Assembly: GCF_009763245.1 (NCBI RefSeq)
Contig: NZ_WKJZ01000001.1
Coordinates: 1,978,810-2,042,809 of the forward strand
Direction: 5' to 3'
From: Pseudomonas xionganensis
Lineage (GTDB): Bacteria; Pseudomonadota; Gammaproteobacteria; Pseudomonadales; Pseudomonadaceae
DNA length: 64,000 nt
Below, piece after piece: positions 54,035 to 62,441 of this stretch. The notes under the pieces are model-generated. The model ran no database searches and was not told the origin of the DNA. It saw nothing but the letters and a program-made list of their open reading frames with translations. The first letter of the stretch is position 1; each line of letters begins with the position of its first letter. The translations under genes and the position numbers were made by a program.

Positions 54035-54846
54035 GTAATCAACTCCTCTTGCCCTTTGGGGCGGCGACGGCTGGCTGCTGGTTAAGGAGAGGTTCAGTGG
54101 GGGGTAACTGCTCTCTTGTGCAAATCTTATACATTGTTTTGCATTTGTACAATTTTGTTTTGCTTTGATGGCGTACTGGCCGATGGCTGGTATCGGACTG
54201 TCATGGCAGTCCAGGATATGGCTGAAATGGCCGTATGTTGGGCTTTATGTCAGGTGCAAGGCGCCCGAACGGCGGCCTCATTGAACTTGATGCTGGCTGG
54301 CTTGCTTATACAAAAGTTCTACGATTTTTGGCTGTATGGGTACGGTTCAGGCAGGCTTTCTTGGAAGCTGAAGAGGGCTTTCGTCTGGAGCCCTGGTGCC
54401 GGCCTGCTGTCGGTAGATTCCCCTCGAGATCGCGCGCAGCGCCATATCATTTTTAGCAGTGACAACGATCGGCGAGCCGCCCGGATCGGCACCCTGTAGC
54501 AGCTAACTCAGCCGGGCGAGTTGGCGCGCATCCGGCGTTACTACGAAAAAGACAGCGCAGGGGGGCAAAACTGGGCCAGTGCGCGGTGCTGTAGGTAGAA
54601 CCGACATCTTCGGTTCGTGCGGCTCAATCAGGAGCAGTTCTTGGCAGGCCTGCTTAAGTTTGCCGGCGTGCTGACATTAGCGAAGGTCATTTGCGCCATC
54701 GAAAAAATCAGCCGATGGAGTTCGGGGATTTTGCCGAATCAGGAAGTCTTCATCAGGAATTTCCTTGGCGGCATTTTTGCTTGGTTGATTTATGATCACA
54801 TGTTATCTAGAGCAGCCGAAGCAGATCTGCACAGAGGAAGCCTGCT
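54035..54846. other. Low-GC region with fragmentary ORFs between chemoreceptor and binding-protein genes
   Basis: Base composition is visibly more AT-rich than in the neighbouring genes, with runs such as TTTTGCATTTGTACAATTTT near 54138. The plus-strand frame of 54116 continues to 54850 interrupted by stops at 54497 and at about 54596. The stretch between them (QPGELARIRRYYEKDSAGGQ) looks protein-like. This may be a decayed gene or foreign DNA. I recognise no family. Confidence 0.4.
54116..54499 (+). CDS. Unrecognised ORF, doubtful
   Basis: A 127-codon ORF starting [17 protein letters not shown] with a hydrophobic N-terminus that could be a signal or membrane segment. The rest shows no recognisable motif and much Arg and Ser. 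No convincing ribosome site precedes it. It lies in low-GC DNA, in the same frame as the small ORF at 54617, so both may be pieces of one degraded gene. Confidence 0.2.
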   Translation: MCKSYTLFCICTILFCFDGVLADGWYRTVMAVQDMAEMAVCWALCQVQGARTAASLNLMLAGLLIQKFYDFWLYGYGSGRLSWKLKRAFVWSPGAGLLSVDSPRDRAQRHIIFSSDNDRRAARIGTL

Positions 54847-54850
54847 ATGA
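54617..54850 (+). CDS. Small hypothetical membrane protein, doubtful
   Basis: A 77-codon ORF from a GTG, with hydrophobic stretches LLKFAGVLTLAKVICAI and NFLGGIFAWLIYD. Its stop overlaps the start of the following binding-protein gene as ATGA, which would fit translational coupling. It could instead be the tail of a degraded longer frame. No family recognised. Confidence 0.3.
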   Translation: MRLNQEQFLAGLLKFAGVLTLAKVICAIEKISRWSSGILPNQEVFIRNFLGGIFAWLIYDHMLSRAAEADLHRGSLL

Positions 54851-55608
54851 ATGTGCGTATAAATTTATTGTTGTTGCTGTTGCCGATTTGTTTCCATGCT
54901 CAAGCAGAGCACCTGGAAGTAACGGCCGATGAGTGGTGCCCGTTGAGCTGCCAACCCAATGCGGAAAAGCCGGGGTATGCGGTCGAGATCCTGCAGGCAG
55001 TGTTTCCCCAGGAGACTATCCATTACCGGGTAACCCCATGGAAACGCGCGGTGCTGCGAACCACGAGCGGTACAAGCGAGGCGTTAATCGGTGCCGTACA
55101 GGACCTGGCTGCGAAAGAGGGCTTGCTGATCGGCCAGGAGCCCATCGGCTATGCCCAAGATTGTCTCTATGTGGCCTCAGGTCACCCCGCGCGTTACCGG
55201 GGTAAGGCCGATGACTTGAACTCACTTCGGCGAGTTGGTGTATCGCTTGGCTATGTCTATACCGAAGGCTTCAAGGAGTGGCTCACCCGCCCTGCGAACA
55301 AGCCCAAAATTTTTACCGCTTCCGGTGATCAACCGGCAGCGCTCAATTTAAGCAAGCTCAGAGAAGGTACCCTGGATGCTGTTATTGAGACCAGCATGGT
55401 TATGGACTACCTGCTACGTCAGGCAGAGCTGGCTGAGACTCTGGTGTCGGTGGGCTGCGATACGCCAGACCCCGTTTATGTGGCGTTTGGTAAAGGTTCG
55501 CTGGGGGAAGAGCGGGCTCGGCAATTTGATAAAGGCCTGGCACTGCGCAGCTCGGGAAAACTGGCGGAAATCTTGGCCAATTATGATCTCGAGGACTGGA
55601 AGCAATAG
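54847..55608 (+). CDS. Periplasmic substrate-binding protein (SBP family 3-like)
   Basis: The 253-residue protein has a signal peptide (LLLLLLPICFHAQA) and a mature part like the stand-alone amino-acid-type binding proteins common in Pseudomonas: DEWCPLSCQPN near the N-terminus, KPGYAVEILQAVFP, and TPWKRAVLRTTSG with the conserved Pro-Trp-Lys-Arg. The two Cys near residues 31 and 35 could form a disulfide. No permease or ATPase genes accompany it, so it may serve in sensing or work with a transporter elsewhere. AGGAAG precedes the ATG. Its GC content is lower than in surrounding genes. Confidence 0.8.
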   Translation: MNVRINLLLLLLPICFHAQAEHLEVTADEWCPLSCQPNAEKPGYAVEILQAVFPQETIHYRVTPWKRAVLRTTSGTSEALIGAVQDLAAKEGLLIGQEPIGYAQDCLYVASGHPARYRGKADDLNSLRRVGVSLGYVYTEGFKEWLTRPANKPKIFTASGDQPAALNLSKLREGTLDAVIETSMVMDYLLRQAELAETLVSVGCDTPDPVYVAFGKGSLGEERARQFDKGLALRSSGKLAEILANYDLEDWKQ

Positions 55609-55766
55609 TCTCCACCTTATCTAGCCTGACCGGTGTTACGGCAGTCTTCGGCCAATAGTCGCCAGTGCGCATCGTCATATTACAGCGCTCGCTGTTTATT
55701 TATGCCTGCGCCTAGTTAACCACCTTCGCGTTATCCTGCTCGTCCTTTCCGCACCGAACCCTACCC

Positions 55767-56180
55767 ATGCTGGTAATTTCAAACAGCGTTCACCTCCCTG
55801 ATGATGAAGTCGAACTGACCGCCATCCGTGCCCAGGGTGCGGGTGGGCAGAACGTCAACAAGGTGTCCAGCGCCATACACCTGCGCTTCGATATCCAGGC
55901 GTCCAGCTTGCCGCCGTTCTACAAGGAACGCCTGCTGGCGCTGCGCGACAGCCGGATCACCGCAGACGGGGTGGTGATCATCAAGGCGCAGCAGTACCGC
56001 ACCCAGGAGCAGAACCGCGCCGATGCCCTGGAGCGCCTGGTTGAGCTGATTCGCAGCGCCGTCAAGACCGAAAAGGCTAGGCGACCGACCAAGCCGACCC
56101 TGGGTTCAAAGAAACGCCGGCTGGAGGGCAAGAGCAAGCGCGGGGCGATCAAGGCCGGGCGCGGGCGGGTGGATTACTGA
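55767..56180 (+). CDS. arfB: Alternative ribosome-rescue factor ArfB (YaeJ)
   Basis: ArfB hydrolyses peptidyl-tRNA on ribosomes stalled at the end of truncated mRNA. The 137-residue protein has the release-factor catalytic GGQ at residues 26-28 ([19 protein letters not shown]) and a basic C-terminal tail ([19 protein letters not shown]) that enters the empty mRNA channel. There is no codon-recognition domain, as expected. It stands 53 bp upstream of edd on the same strand. Confidence 0.95.
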   Translation: MLVISNSVHLPDDEVELTAIRAQGAGGQNVNKVSSAIHLRFDIQASSLPPFYKERLLALRDSRITADGVVIIKAQQYRTQEQNRADALERLVELIRSAVKTEKARRPTKPTLGSKKRRLEGKSKRGAIKAGRGRVDY

Positions 56181-56233
56181 CAGCTGATCGTCAGGCGCCC
56201 ACAATAGGGCCATACCCCACACTGGAGTCTGCG

Positions 56234-58069
56234 ATGCATCCCCGTGTTGTTGAAATCACCGAGCGCCTGATCGAGCGCAGCCGCGCCACGCGCCAGGCCT
56301 ATCTGCAGCTGATCGAACAGGCCGCCAGCCGTGGCCCGCAGCGCGGCAGTCTGCAATGCGCCAATTTCGCCCATGGCGTGGCCGGCTGTGGCCAGGACGA
56401 TAAACAGGCGCTGCGCCTGTTGAACGCGGCCAATGTGGCCATCGTCTCGGCCTACAACGACATGCTCTCGGCCCATCAGCCCTACCAGAGCTACCCCGAG
56501 CAGATCAAACAGGCCCTGCGTGAGGTGGGTTCGGTGGGCCAGTTTGCCGGGGGCGTGCCGGCCATGTGCGATGGTGTGACCCAGGGCGAGGCGGGCATGG
56601 AGCTGAGCCTGCCCAGCCGTGAGGTGATCGCCATGGCCACCGCCGTGGCGCTGTCGCACAACATGTTCGACGCCGCGCTGTACCTGGGCATCTGCGACAA
56701 GATCGTGCCGGGCCTGCTGATCGGCGCGCTGCGTTTCGGTCATCTGCCCAGCCTGTTTATCCCGGCCGGTCCCATGCCCTCTGGCCTGGGCAACAAGGAA
56801 AAGGCCGAGGTGCGCCAGCGCTACGCCGAGGGCAAGGCCAGCCGTGACGAGCTGCTGGCCTCCGAAATGGCCGCCTACCACAGCCCCGGTACCTGCACCT
56901 TCTATGGCACGGCCAACACCAACCAGCTGCTGATGGAGGTGATGGGCCTGCACCTGCCCGGCGCGTCCTTTATCAACCCCGGCACGCCGCTGCGCGAGGC
57001 CCTGACCCGCGAGGCGGCGCAGCAGGTCACCCGCCTGACGGCCCAGGGCGGCACTTATACGCCCCTGGGGCGCATCGTCGACGAGCGTTGCCTGGTCAAT
57101 GCGGTGGTGGCCCTGTGCGCCACCGGTGGCTCCACCAACCACTGTCTGCACCTGCCAGCCATCGCCCGCGCCGCCGGTATCCAGCTGACCTGGCAGGACA
57201 TGGCCGAGCTGTCCGCCGTGACCCCGACCCTGAGCCAGGTCTACCCCAACGGCAAGGCCGATATCAATCAGTTCCAGGCCGCTGGCGGCACCACGCTGCT
57301 GATCCGCGAACTGCTGACGGCGGGCCTGCTGCATGAACAGGTCAATACCGTGACCGGTCAGGGCTTGAGTCGCTACACCTGCGAGCCCTTTCTCGACGCT
57401 GGGCAACTGGTATGGCGCAAGGGGCCGACGGTCAGCCTGGACGAGAGCATCCTGCGCCCGGCGGCGCGCCCCTTCAGTGCCGAGGGCGGCTTGCGCCTGC
57501 TGCAGGGCAACCTGGGCCGGGCGGTGATAAAGGTATCGGCCGTGGCTCCCGAGCATCAGGTGGTGGAGGCGCCGGCGCGGGTGTTCGAGGATCAGCAGCA
57601 ACTGGCCGAGGCGTTCAAGGCCGGCGAGCTGGAGCAGGATCTGGTGGCGGTGGTGCGCTTTCAGGGCCCGCGCAGCAACGGCATGCCGGAGTTGCACAAG
57701 CTCACGCCTTACCTGGGCCTGCTGCAGGATCGCGGCTTCAAGGTGGCCCTGGTCACCGATGGACGTATGTCCGGGGCCTCGGGCAAGGTGGCGGCGGCCA
57801 TTCATGTCTGCCCGGAAGCCCTGGATGGTGGGCCCCTGGCGCGCCTGCGCGATGGCGACCTGATCCGCGTCGATGGTCGCAGCGGTGAGTTGCGCGTACT
57901 GGTGGATGAGGCTGAGCTGCTGGCCCGGCCACTGGCCCAGCCCAGCCTGGAAAGCAGCCAGGGCTGTGGTCGCGAACTGTTTGGCTTTATGCGCGCCGCC
58001 TTTAGCAACGCGGAAGAGGGCGCCAGCGCCTTTGGTCTGGCCGCAGGAGCTCCCCGTGCAGCTGACTGA
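56234..58069 (+). CDS. edd: 6-Phosphogluconate dehydratase
   Basis: Edd dehydrates 6-phosphogluconate to 2-keto-3-deoxy-6-phosphogluconate in the Entner-Doudoroff pathway and belongs to the Fe-S IlvD/Edd family. The 611 residues contain [36 protein letters not shown] with a cluster Cys, [34 protein letters not shown] and [19 protein letters not shown]. The length is typical. pgl overlaps its end by 14 bp. The usual Pseudomonas neighbours of edd (glk, gap) are not seen. Confidence 0.96.
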   Translation: MHPRVVEITERLIERSRATRQAYLQLIEQAASRGPQRGSLQCANFAHGVAGCGQDDKQALRLLNAANVAIVSAYNDMLSAHQPYQSYPEQIKQALREVGSVGQFAGGVPAMCDGVTQGEAGMELSLPSREVIAMATAVALSHNMFDAALYLGICDKIVPGLLIGALRFGHLPSLFIPAGPMPSGLGNKEKAEVRQRYAEGKASRDELLASEMAAYHSPGTCTFYGTANTNQLLMEVMGLHLPGASFINPGTPLREALTREAAQQVTRLTAQGGTYTPLGRIVDERCLVNAVVALCATGGSTNHCLHLPAIARAAGIQLTWQDMAELSAVTPTLSQVYPNGKADINQFQAAGGTTLLIRELLTAGLLHEQVNTVTGQGLSRYTCEPFLDAGQLVWRKGPTVSLDESILRPAARPFSAEGGLRLLQGNLGRAVIKVSAVAPEHQVVEAPARVFEDQQQLAEAFKAGELEQDLVAVVRFQGPRSNGMPELHKLTPYLGLLQDRGFKVALVTDGRMSGASGKVAAAIHVCPEALDGGPLARLRDGDLIRVDGRSGELRVLVDEAELLARPLAQPSLESSQGCGRELFGFMRAAFSNAEEGASAFGLAAGAPRAAD

Positions 58070-58769
58070 TCTGCAACTGCCGGTAGCTGTGGGCGCCTGT
58101 GCATATACAAACGCGGGCCAGTTGGCCGAGGCCCTGGCGCAGCAGGTGGCGCAGGCTTTGCGCCAGGCCATCGAGCAACGCGGCTGTGCCTGCTTGCTGG
58201 TGTCCGGTGGGCGCAGCCCGCTGGCCTTTTTCCAGGCCCTGGCGCAGCAGTCATTGCCTTGGGAGAAGGTGACCATCAGCCTGGCCGATGAGCGCTGGGT
58301 GGCGCCGGAACACGCCGACAGCAACGAGGCGCTGGTGCGCCGCCATCTGCTTCAGGGGCCGGCTGCCCACGCGCAGTTTCTTGGCCTGTACCAGCCAGCG
58401 GTCAGCCTGAAGGCCGCCGCCGAGCTGGCCGACACCGCACTGGCTGCGCTGCCGCCGGTGGATGTGCTGGTGCTGGGCATGGGCGAGGACGGTCACTGCG
58501 CCTCGCTGTTTCCCGGTAGCCCGCTGCTGGCCCAGGCCCTGGATCGCGACTGCCCGCAGCGGGTATTGCCGATGCTGGCGCCGGTTGCGCCCACTGCGCG
58601 GCTTAGCCTGACCCTGCCGCTGCTGGCCTCGGCGCGCCTGCCACTCTTGGCCATCCAGGGCCCGGCCAAGCTGGCCACCCTGGAGCAGGCTCTGGCCGGC
58701 AGCGATGCCCTGCAGATGCCGATCCGCGCGCTGCTCAAGGCACCGCTGCAGATTCACTGGTGTCCATAG
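58056..58769 (+). CDS. pgl: 6-Phosphogluconolactonase
   Basis: Pgl hydrolyses 6-phosphogluconolactone to 6-phosphogluconate, the substrate of Edd. The 237-residue protein of the NagB fold shows [39 protein letters not shown] and [15 protein letters not shown]. The start is GTG at 58056 with AGGAG 7 bp upstream; the open frame upstream lies inside edd and is not Pgl-like. In most pseudomonads pgl sits between zwf and eda, so its overlap with edd here is a different arrangement. zwf and eda are not in the window. Confidence 0.93.
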   Translation: MQLTDLQLPVAVGACAYTNAGQLAEALAQQVAQALRQAIEQRGCACLLVSGGRSPLAFFQALAQQSLPWEKVTISLADERWVAPEHADSNEALVRRHLLQGPAAHAQFLGLYQPAVSLKAAAELADTALAALPPVDVLVLGMGEDGHCASLFPGSPLLAQALDRDCPQRVLPMLAPVAPTARLSLTLPLLASARLPLLAIQGPAKLATLEQALAGSDALQMPIRALLKAPLQIHWCP

Positions 58770-58900
58770 GCGCACTGCGCTGTCAGCTGACCAACGGCCT
58801 TTGCAGGTGGCGATCCTTGGCTAAGGTTTAGCACTTCACAGGCGTGCAAGGTCGGAGTCTGCATGCTCCAGATGGATTGGATCAGCCAGGGAGAAAGCCC

Positions 58901-59326
58901 ATGCGTTTTATGGTGATGGTCAAGGCAACCGCGGAGTCCGAAGCCGGCATCATGCCCAGCGAGGAGCTTATGGCGGCGATGGGGCGCTACAACGAAGAGC
59001 TGCTTGAAGCCGGTGTGCTGCTCGCCGGGGAGGGCCTGCAGCCCAGCAGCAAGGGCGCCCGGGTGATGTTCAGCGGCAGCCAGCGCAGCGTCCGCCACGG
59101 CCCGTTTGTCGAAACCCAGGAACTGATCGCCGGTTTCTGGATCTTCCAGGTGGAGTCGCTGGAAAAATGCATCGAGTGGGTCAAGCGTTGCCCTAATCCG
59201 ATGCCCAGTGATAGCGAAATCGAGATTCGGCAGATTTTCGAGGTCGAAGACTTCGGCGATGAATTCAGCCCCGAATTGCGCGAACAGGAAGCGCGTATTC
59301 GTACGCGCATTAACAGTGACGACTAA
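58901..59326 (+). CDS. YCII-related (DGPF domain) protein
   Basis: The 141-residue protein begins MRFMVMVKATAESEAGIMPS and has the DGPF-domain pattern RHGPFVETQELIAGFWIFQV (His-Gly-Pro-Phe in place of Asp-Gly-Pro-Phe) and WVKRCPNPMPS. These small ferredoxin-like proteins are of unknown function and often accompany sigma-70-like or VOC genes. GGGAGAAAG precedes the ATG at 58901. The VOC protein follows after 11 bp, so they are co-transcribed. Confidence 0.88.
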   Translation: MRFMVMVKATAESEAGIMPSEELMAAMGRYNEELLEAGVLLAGEGLQPSSKGARVMFSGSQRSVRHGPFVETQELIAGFWIFQVESLEKCIEWVKRCPNPMPSDSEIEIRQIFEVEDFGDEFSPELREQEARIRTRINSDD

Positions 59327-59337
59327 GGAGAGTTGCG

Positions 59338-59757
59338 ATGAAAATTCATGCCTATCTGATGTTCGACGGCCAGTGCGAGGCCGCCTTCAACCATTACGCC
59401 GAATGCCTGGGCGGTGAGCTGGAGCTGATGCGTTTTGGCGACAGCCCGGAAGCCGATAATGTGCCGGTGGAGTTTCACCAGCGGGTGATTCACGTTTGCC
59501 TGACGGTGGGCGATCAGTTGCTGATGGCCTCCGACAGCATGCCGGGCATGCCCTACGAGGGCATCAAGGGCTGCTCGATTTCCCTGCAAGTGGAGAATGT
59601 GCCTGAAGCAGAGCGCTTGTATACGGCATTGTCAGCCGGCGGTACGGTGCAGATGGAATTGCAGCAGACCTTCTGGGCCACGCGCTTTGCCATGTTCACC
59701 GACCGCTTTGGCGTAAGCTGGATGATCAACTGCGATGTGGATAGCCAGCAGGGCTGA
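59338..59757 (+). CDS. PhnB-like VOC family protein
   Basis: The 139-residue protein is a PhnB/3-demethylubiquinone-methyltransferase-like member of the vicinal oxygen chelate superfamily: MKIHAYLMFDGQCEAAFNHY, a central HVCLTVGDQLLMASDSMPG and the end TDRFGVSWMINCD. The metal-binding residues of enzyme members are only partly kept, so activity is uncertain. It forms a unit with the YCII gene upstream. Confidence 0.88.
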   Translation: MKIHAYLMFDGQCEAAFNHYAECLGGELELMRFGDSPEADNVPVEFHQRVIHVCLTVGDQLLMASDSMPGMPYEGIKGCSISLQVENVPEAERLYTALSAGGTVQMELQQTFWATRFAMFTDRFGVSWMINCDVDSQQG

Positions 59758-59822
59758 CGGCGAGCGTCTCGGCAAAGCCAGTCCGGATGAAATCCGGGGG
59801 AACAGGATCGTTCCAGGCTAAG

Positions 59823-59928
59823 CCTTCGCGGCTGAAGCCGCTCCTACACAGCAAATGAGGGCGTAGGGTGGATATCGCTTTTCATATCCACCGAAGATGG
59901 TGGATCGATAAAGCGTGATCCACCCTAC
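59823..59928. repeat. REP-like half element plus paired GTAGGGTGG palindromes
   Basis: CTTCGCGGCTGAAGCCGCTCCTAC (about 59824-59847) is a REP-like hairpin in reverse orientation. GTAGGGTGG, ATATCGCTTTTCATAT, CCACC (from 59863) and GGTGG, ATCGATAAAGCGTGAT, CCACCCTAC (to 59928) form a palindrome pair. It separates the convergent VOC and ggpPS genes. Confidence 0.85.
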
Positions 59929-59945
59929 GCTTACCAATTGCGCCC

Positions 59946-62210
59946 TTAGCCGACCAGCCCGAGGGCGCGCTCCGGTTGCTCCTCCGCCACTTCGACGCCA
60001 GCCAGGAACTCCTCGCCCCAGCGGCGGATATCGTTGTAGCAGACGATATCGAACAGCTCGCGCAGGCGTGCCTGGGCTTCGCTCTTGGGCAGGTTGAGGG
60101 CCAGGTAGCAGGTTTGCGCCAGATCGGCCGGATCGTGCGGGTTGGTCAGCAGGGCGCCCTTGAGTTCGGCCGCCGCGCCGGCAAATTCCGACAGTACCAG
60201 TACACCGCTGCCGCCCAGCAGACCCTGGGCTGCAACAAATTCCTTGGCCACCAGGTTGAGGCCGTCACGCAGCGGGGTGATCCACATCACGTCAGCCATG
60301 GCGTACCAGGCGCTGACCTCCTCGAACGGCAGGCTGCGGAAGAAGAACTGCAAGGGCGTCCAGCCGATACGGGCGAAGCGGCCGTTGATGCGGCCTACGG
60401 CCTGTTCGATCTGGGTCTGCAGCTCGTCGTAGATGGTCATTTCCTTGGCCGCCGGCACGCACACGGTGACCAGGGTGACCTTGCCGAGCAGTTCGGGGTT
60501 GTCGGCCAGCAGGCGTTCGTAGGCGTTGAGCTTTTCCAGAATGCCCTTGGTGTAGTCGAGGCGTTCCACCGAGAGGATCAGCTTGACCCCCTGCATCTCC
60601 TCGCGCAGGTGCGCCATCAGCTCCTTGATCTTCGGCGCCGCCAGGGCGTTGCGTACGCGGTCGATGTCCAGGCCCACCGGGTGGGCGCCGAGCTTGACCT
60701 GGCGGGTGCCGGTGTCCACGGCGGTGGTCATGCGCTCCAGGCCCACGGCGCAACCATAGGTGATAAAGCGTGGGGCGCAGTTCTGCCGGCTGATGGTCTG
60801 CAGGGGCATCACGCCGCGCGCCACGTCGACGAAGTTCTCCACCTGGCGCGGGATATGGAAGCCGATGTAGTCGCACTGCAACAGGCTGCCGACGATCTGC
60901 CGGCGCCAGGGCAGCACGTTGAACACATCCGCCGAGGGGAAGTAGGTGTGGTGGAAGAAGGCGATGCGCAGGTCCGGGCGCAGCTCGCGCAGGTAGGCCG
61001 GGACCATCCACAGGTTGTAGTCGTGCAGCCAGACGATGGCGCCTTCGGCGGCCTCCAGCGCGGTGCGTTCGGCGAAGGCGCGGTTGACCTTGCAGAACAC
61101 CTGCCAGTCGTCCTCGTTGAAGGTGGCGCGCTCCCAGAAGGTGTGCAGGGTTGGCCAGAAGGCCTCCTTGGAGAAGCGCTTGTAGAAGGTGTCGACGTCC
61201 TCCTTGCTCAGCTTGACCCGTGCCGCGGTGAGCTTGGGGTAGCGTTCGGCGTCCACCGTGGTGTGGCTGTCGAAGGGCTCGGCGGCGTCTTCGTGCACGG
61301 CCCAGGCGACCCAGGAGCCGGGGCGGCCGTCGCCGAAGAAGCTGAGCAGGGTGGGGATGATGCCATTGGGCGAGGTGGGGCGACGGCGCTGCAGCTTGCC
61401 GTCGGCTGCGCGGTACTCTTCGTAAGGCAGGCGATGGTAGACCATCACCAGTTCGGCCTTGCCCGGCTGCGCGGCCTGGCGCCGTTCGGCGGCGATACCG
61501 TGCTCGCCGAGGAAACCGAAATGGGCGAAGGCTTCGAGGATGCCGCCGCAGCCCGGGCTGCTGGCATGCAGGGTGCGCGAGTGATGGCGGGTGGCTTCCA
61601 GCAGGGCCGCCTCCGACTGGCCGACGCAGACGCCATGGAAGCTGCTGGTGAGCATGGACAGGTCGTTGAGGGTGTCGCCGGCAGTCAGCACCTGAGCGTG
61701 ATCCAGCTCCAGCCAGTCGGCCAGGGCGCGCAGGCTGCTGCCCTTGTTGACGCCCTTGGGCAGGAAATCCAGGTAGCGCTCAGCCGAATAGAGCAAGTCG
61801 CAGCCCAGGGCCTCGGCGGCTTCCTGCAGCTGAGCCTGGGCGGCCTGTTCGGGTGTGCAGAAGTAGGAGCAGCGGCGTGCCTGGGGCACGTCCTGACGCT
61901 CCAGGGCAAAGGCCTCGATGGCGCTGGCGACCTGGCTTTCGCCGGGCCAGAGGGCGTCCACCGCGCTCTGCAGCGGCTGGATCGGTTGCAGGCTGTCGCC
62001 GTGCACCAGGGTCGCGCCGACGTCGGCGATGATGTAGTCCGGCTGCGGCAGGGTCGGGTCGGCCAGCAGCGGCAGTACCGCTTCCAGGCTGCGCCCGGTG
62101 ACATAGGCGAGCTTGATCTGCGGGTGGGCGGCGATGGTCTGGTAGAGGCTCAGGCGATCCTCGGGATCGCCGGCGAGAAAGGTTCCATCCAGATCGGTGG
62201 CAAGTAGCAT
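59946..62210 (-). CDS. ggpPS: Bifunctional glucosylglycerol-phosphate phosphatase/synthase GgpPS
   Basis: The fused enzyme makes the compatible solute glucosylglycerol: the synthase joins ADP-glucose and glycerol-3-phosphate, and the phosphatase removes the phosphate. The N-terminal 245 residues are a HAD phosphatase (motif I DLDGTF with Asp 6 and 8, GDTLNDLSML at 178-187). Residues about 253-740 are a GT20 domain of the GgpS kind, with WLHDYNLWMVP, RLDYTKGILEKLNAYERLL, FFFRSLPFEEVSAWYAMAD and TPLRDGLNLVAKEFV. Such N-terminal phosphatase fusions are known from Stenotrophomonas and some Pseudomonas, whereas trehalose OtsA and OtsB are usually separate. GGAG lies 8 bp before ATG 62210. A trehalose-phosphate role is less likely but not excluded. 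Confidence 0.88.
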   Translation of the reverse strand: MLLATDLDGTFLAGDPEDRLSLYQTIAAHPQIKLAYVTGRSLEAVLPLLADPTLPQPDYIIADVGATLVHGDSLQPIQPLQSAVDALWPGESQVASAIEAFALERQDVPQARRCSYFCTPEQAAQAQLQEAAEALGCDLLYSAERYLDFLPKGVNKGSSLRALADWLELDHAQVLTAGDTLNDLSMLTSSFHGVCVGQSEAALLEATRHHSRTLHASSPGCGGILEAFAHFGFLGEHGIAAERRQAAQPGKAELVMVYHRLPYEEYRAADGKLQRRRPTSPNGIIPTLLSFFGDGRPGSWVAWAVHEDAAEPFDSHTTVDAERYPKLTAARVKLSKEDVDTFYKRFSKEAFWPTLHTFWERATFNEDDWQVFCKVNRAFAERTALEAAEGAIVWLHDYNLWMVPAYLRELRPDLRIAFFHHTYFPSADVFNVLPWRRQIVGSLLQCDYIGFHIPRQVENFVDVARGVMPLQTISRQNCAPRFITYGCAVGLERMTTAVDTGTRQVKLGAHPVGLDIDRVRNALAAPKIKELMAHLREEMQGVKLILSVERLDYTKGILEKLNAYERLLADNPELLGKVTLVTVCVPAAKEMTIYDELQTQIEQAVGRINGRFARIGWTPLQFFFRSLPFEEVSAWYAMADVMWITPLRDGLNLVAKEFVAAQGLLGGSGVLVLSEFAGAAAELKGALLTNPHDPADLAQTCYLALNLPKSEAQARLRELFDIVCYNDIRRWGEEFLAGVEVAEEQPERALGLVG

Positions 62211-62292
62211 CGTTGTTTCTCCAGAAGCGGCGTCGTGCGCCGGTGTTCTGGCTGCTTGGGGTAGGCTCGGGGCCTTGCCGAAACAGCCGTTA

Positions 62293-62434
62293 AGAGCCTG
62301 TCCAAAACCTGCTGCGCGTCGGCCAGGCGGCGTTGAAATCACGCTCAGAATGCTCATTTACAGCACGTAAACTCCGCTTCTTCGCATGATTTCGCCTTGC
62401 CTGGCTCTAGCTCGCGAGTCTTTGAACAGGCTCT
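62293..62434. mobile_element. MITE-like element with AGAGCCTGTYCAAA terminal inverted repeats
   Basis: AGAGCCTGTCCAAA (62293-62306) and the reverse complement of TTTGAACAGGCTCT (62421-62434) match at 13 of 14 positions. The 142-bp element has no ORF. Inside are GCTCATTTACAGCACGTAAA and CGCCTTGCCTGGCTCTAGCT, which I recall from intergenic copies in other Pseudomonas genomes. It lies between the MFS and ggpPS genes, close to the ggpPS promoter. Confidence 0.6.
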
Positions 62435-62441
62435 ACGATCT

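Noticed and set aside
59976..62207. 743-codon plus-strand ORF opposite ggpPS
   Set aside because: It is a frame shadow of a long high-GC gene without any recognisable domain.
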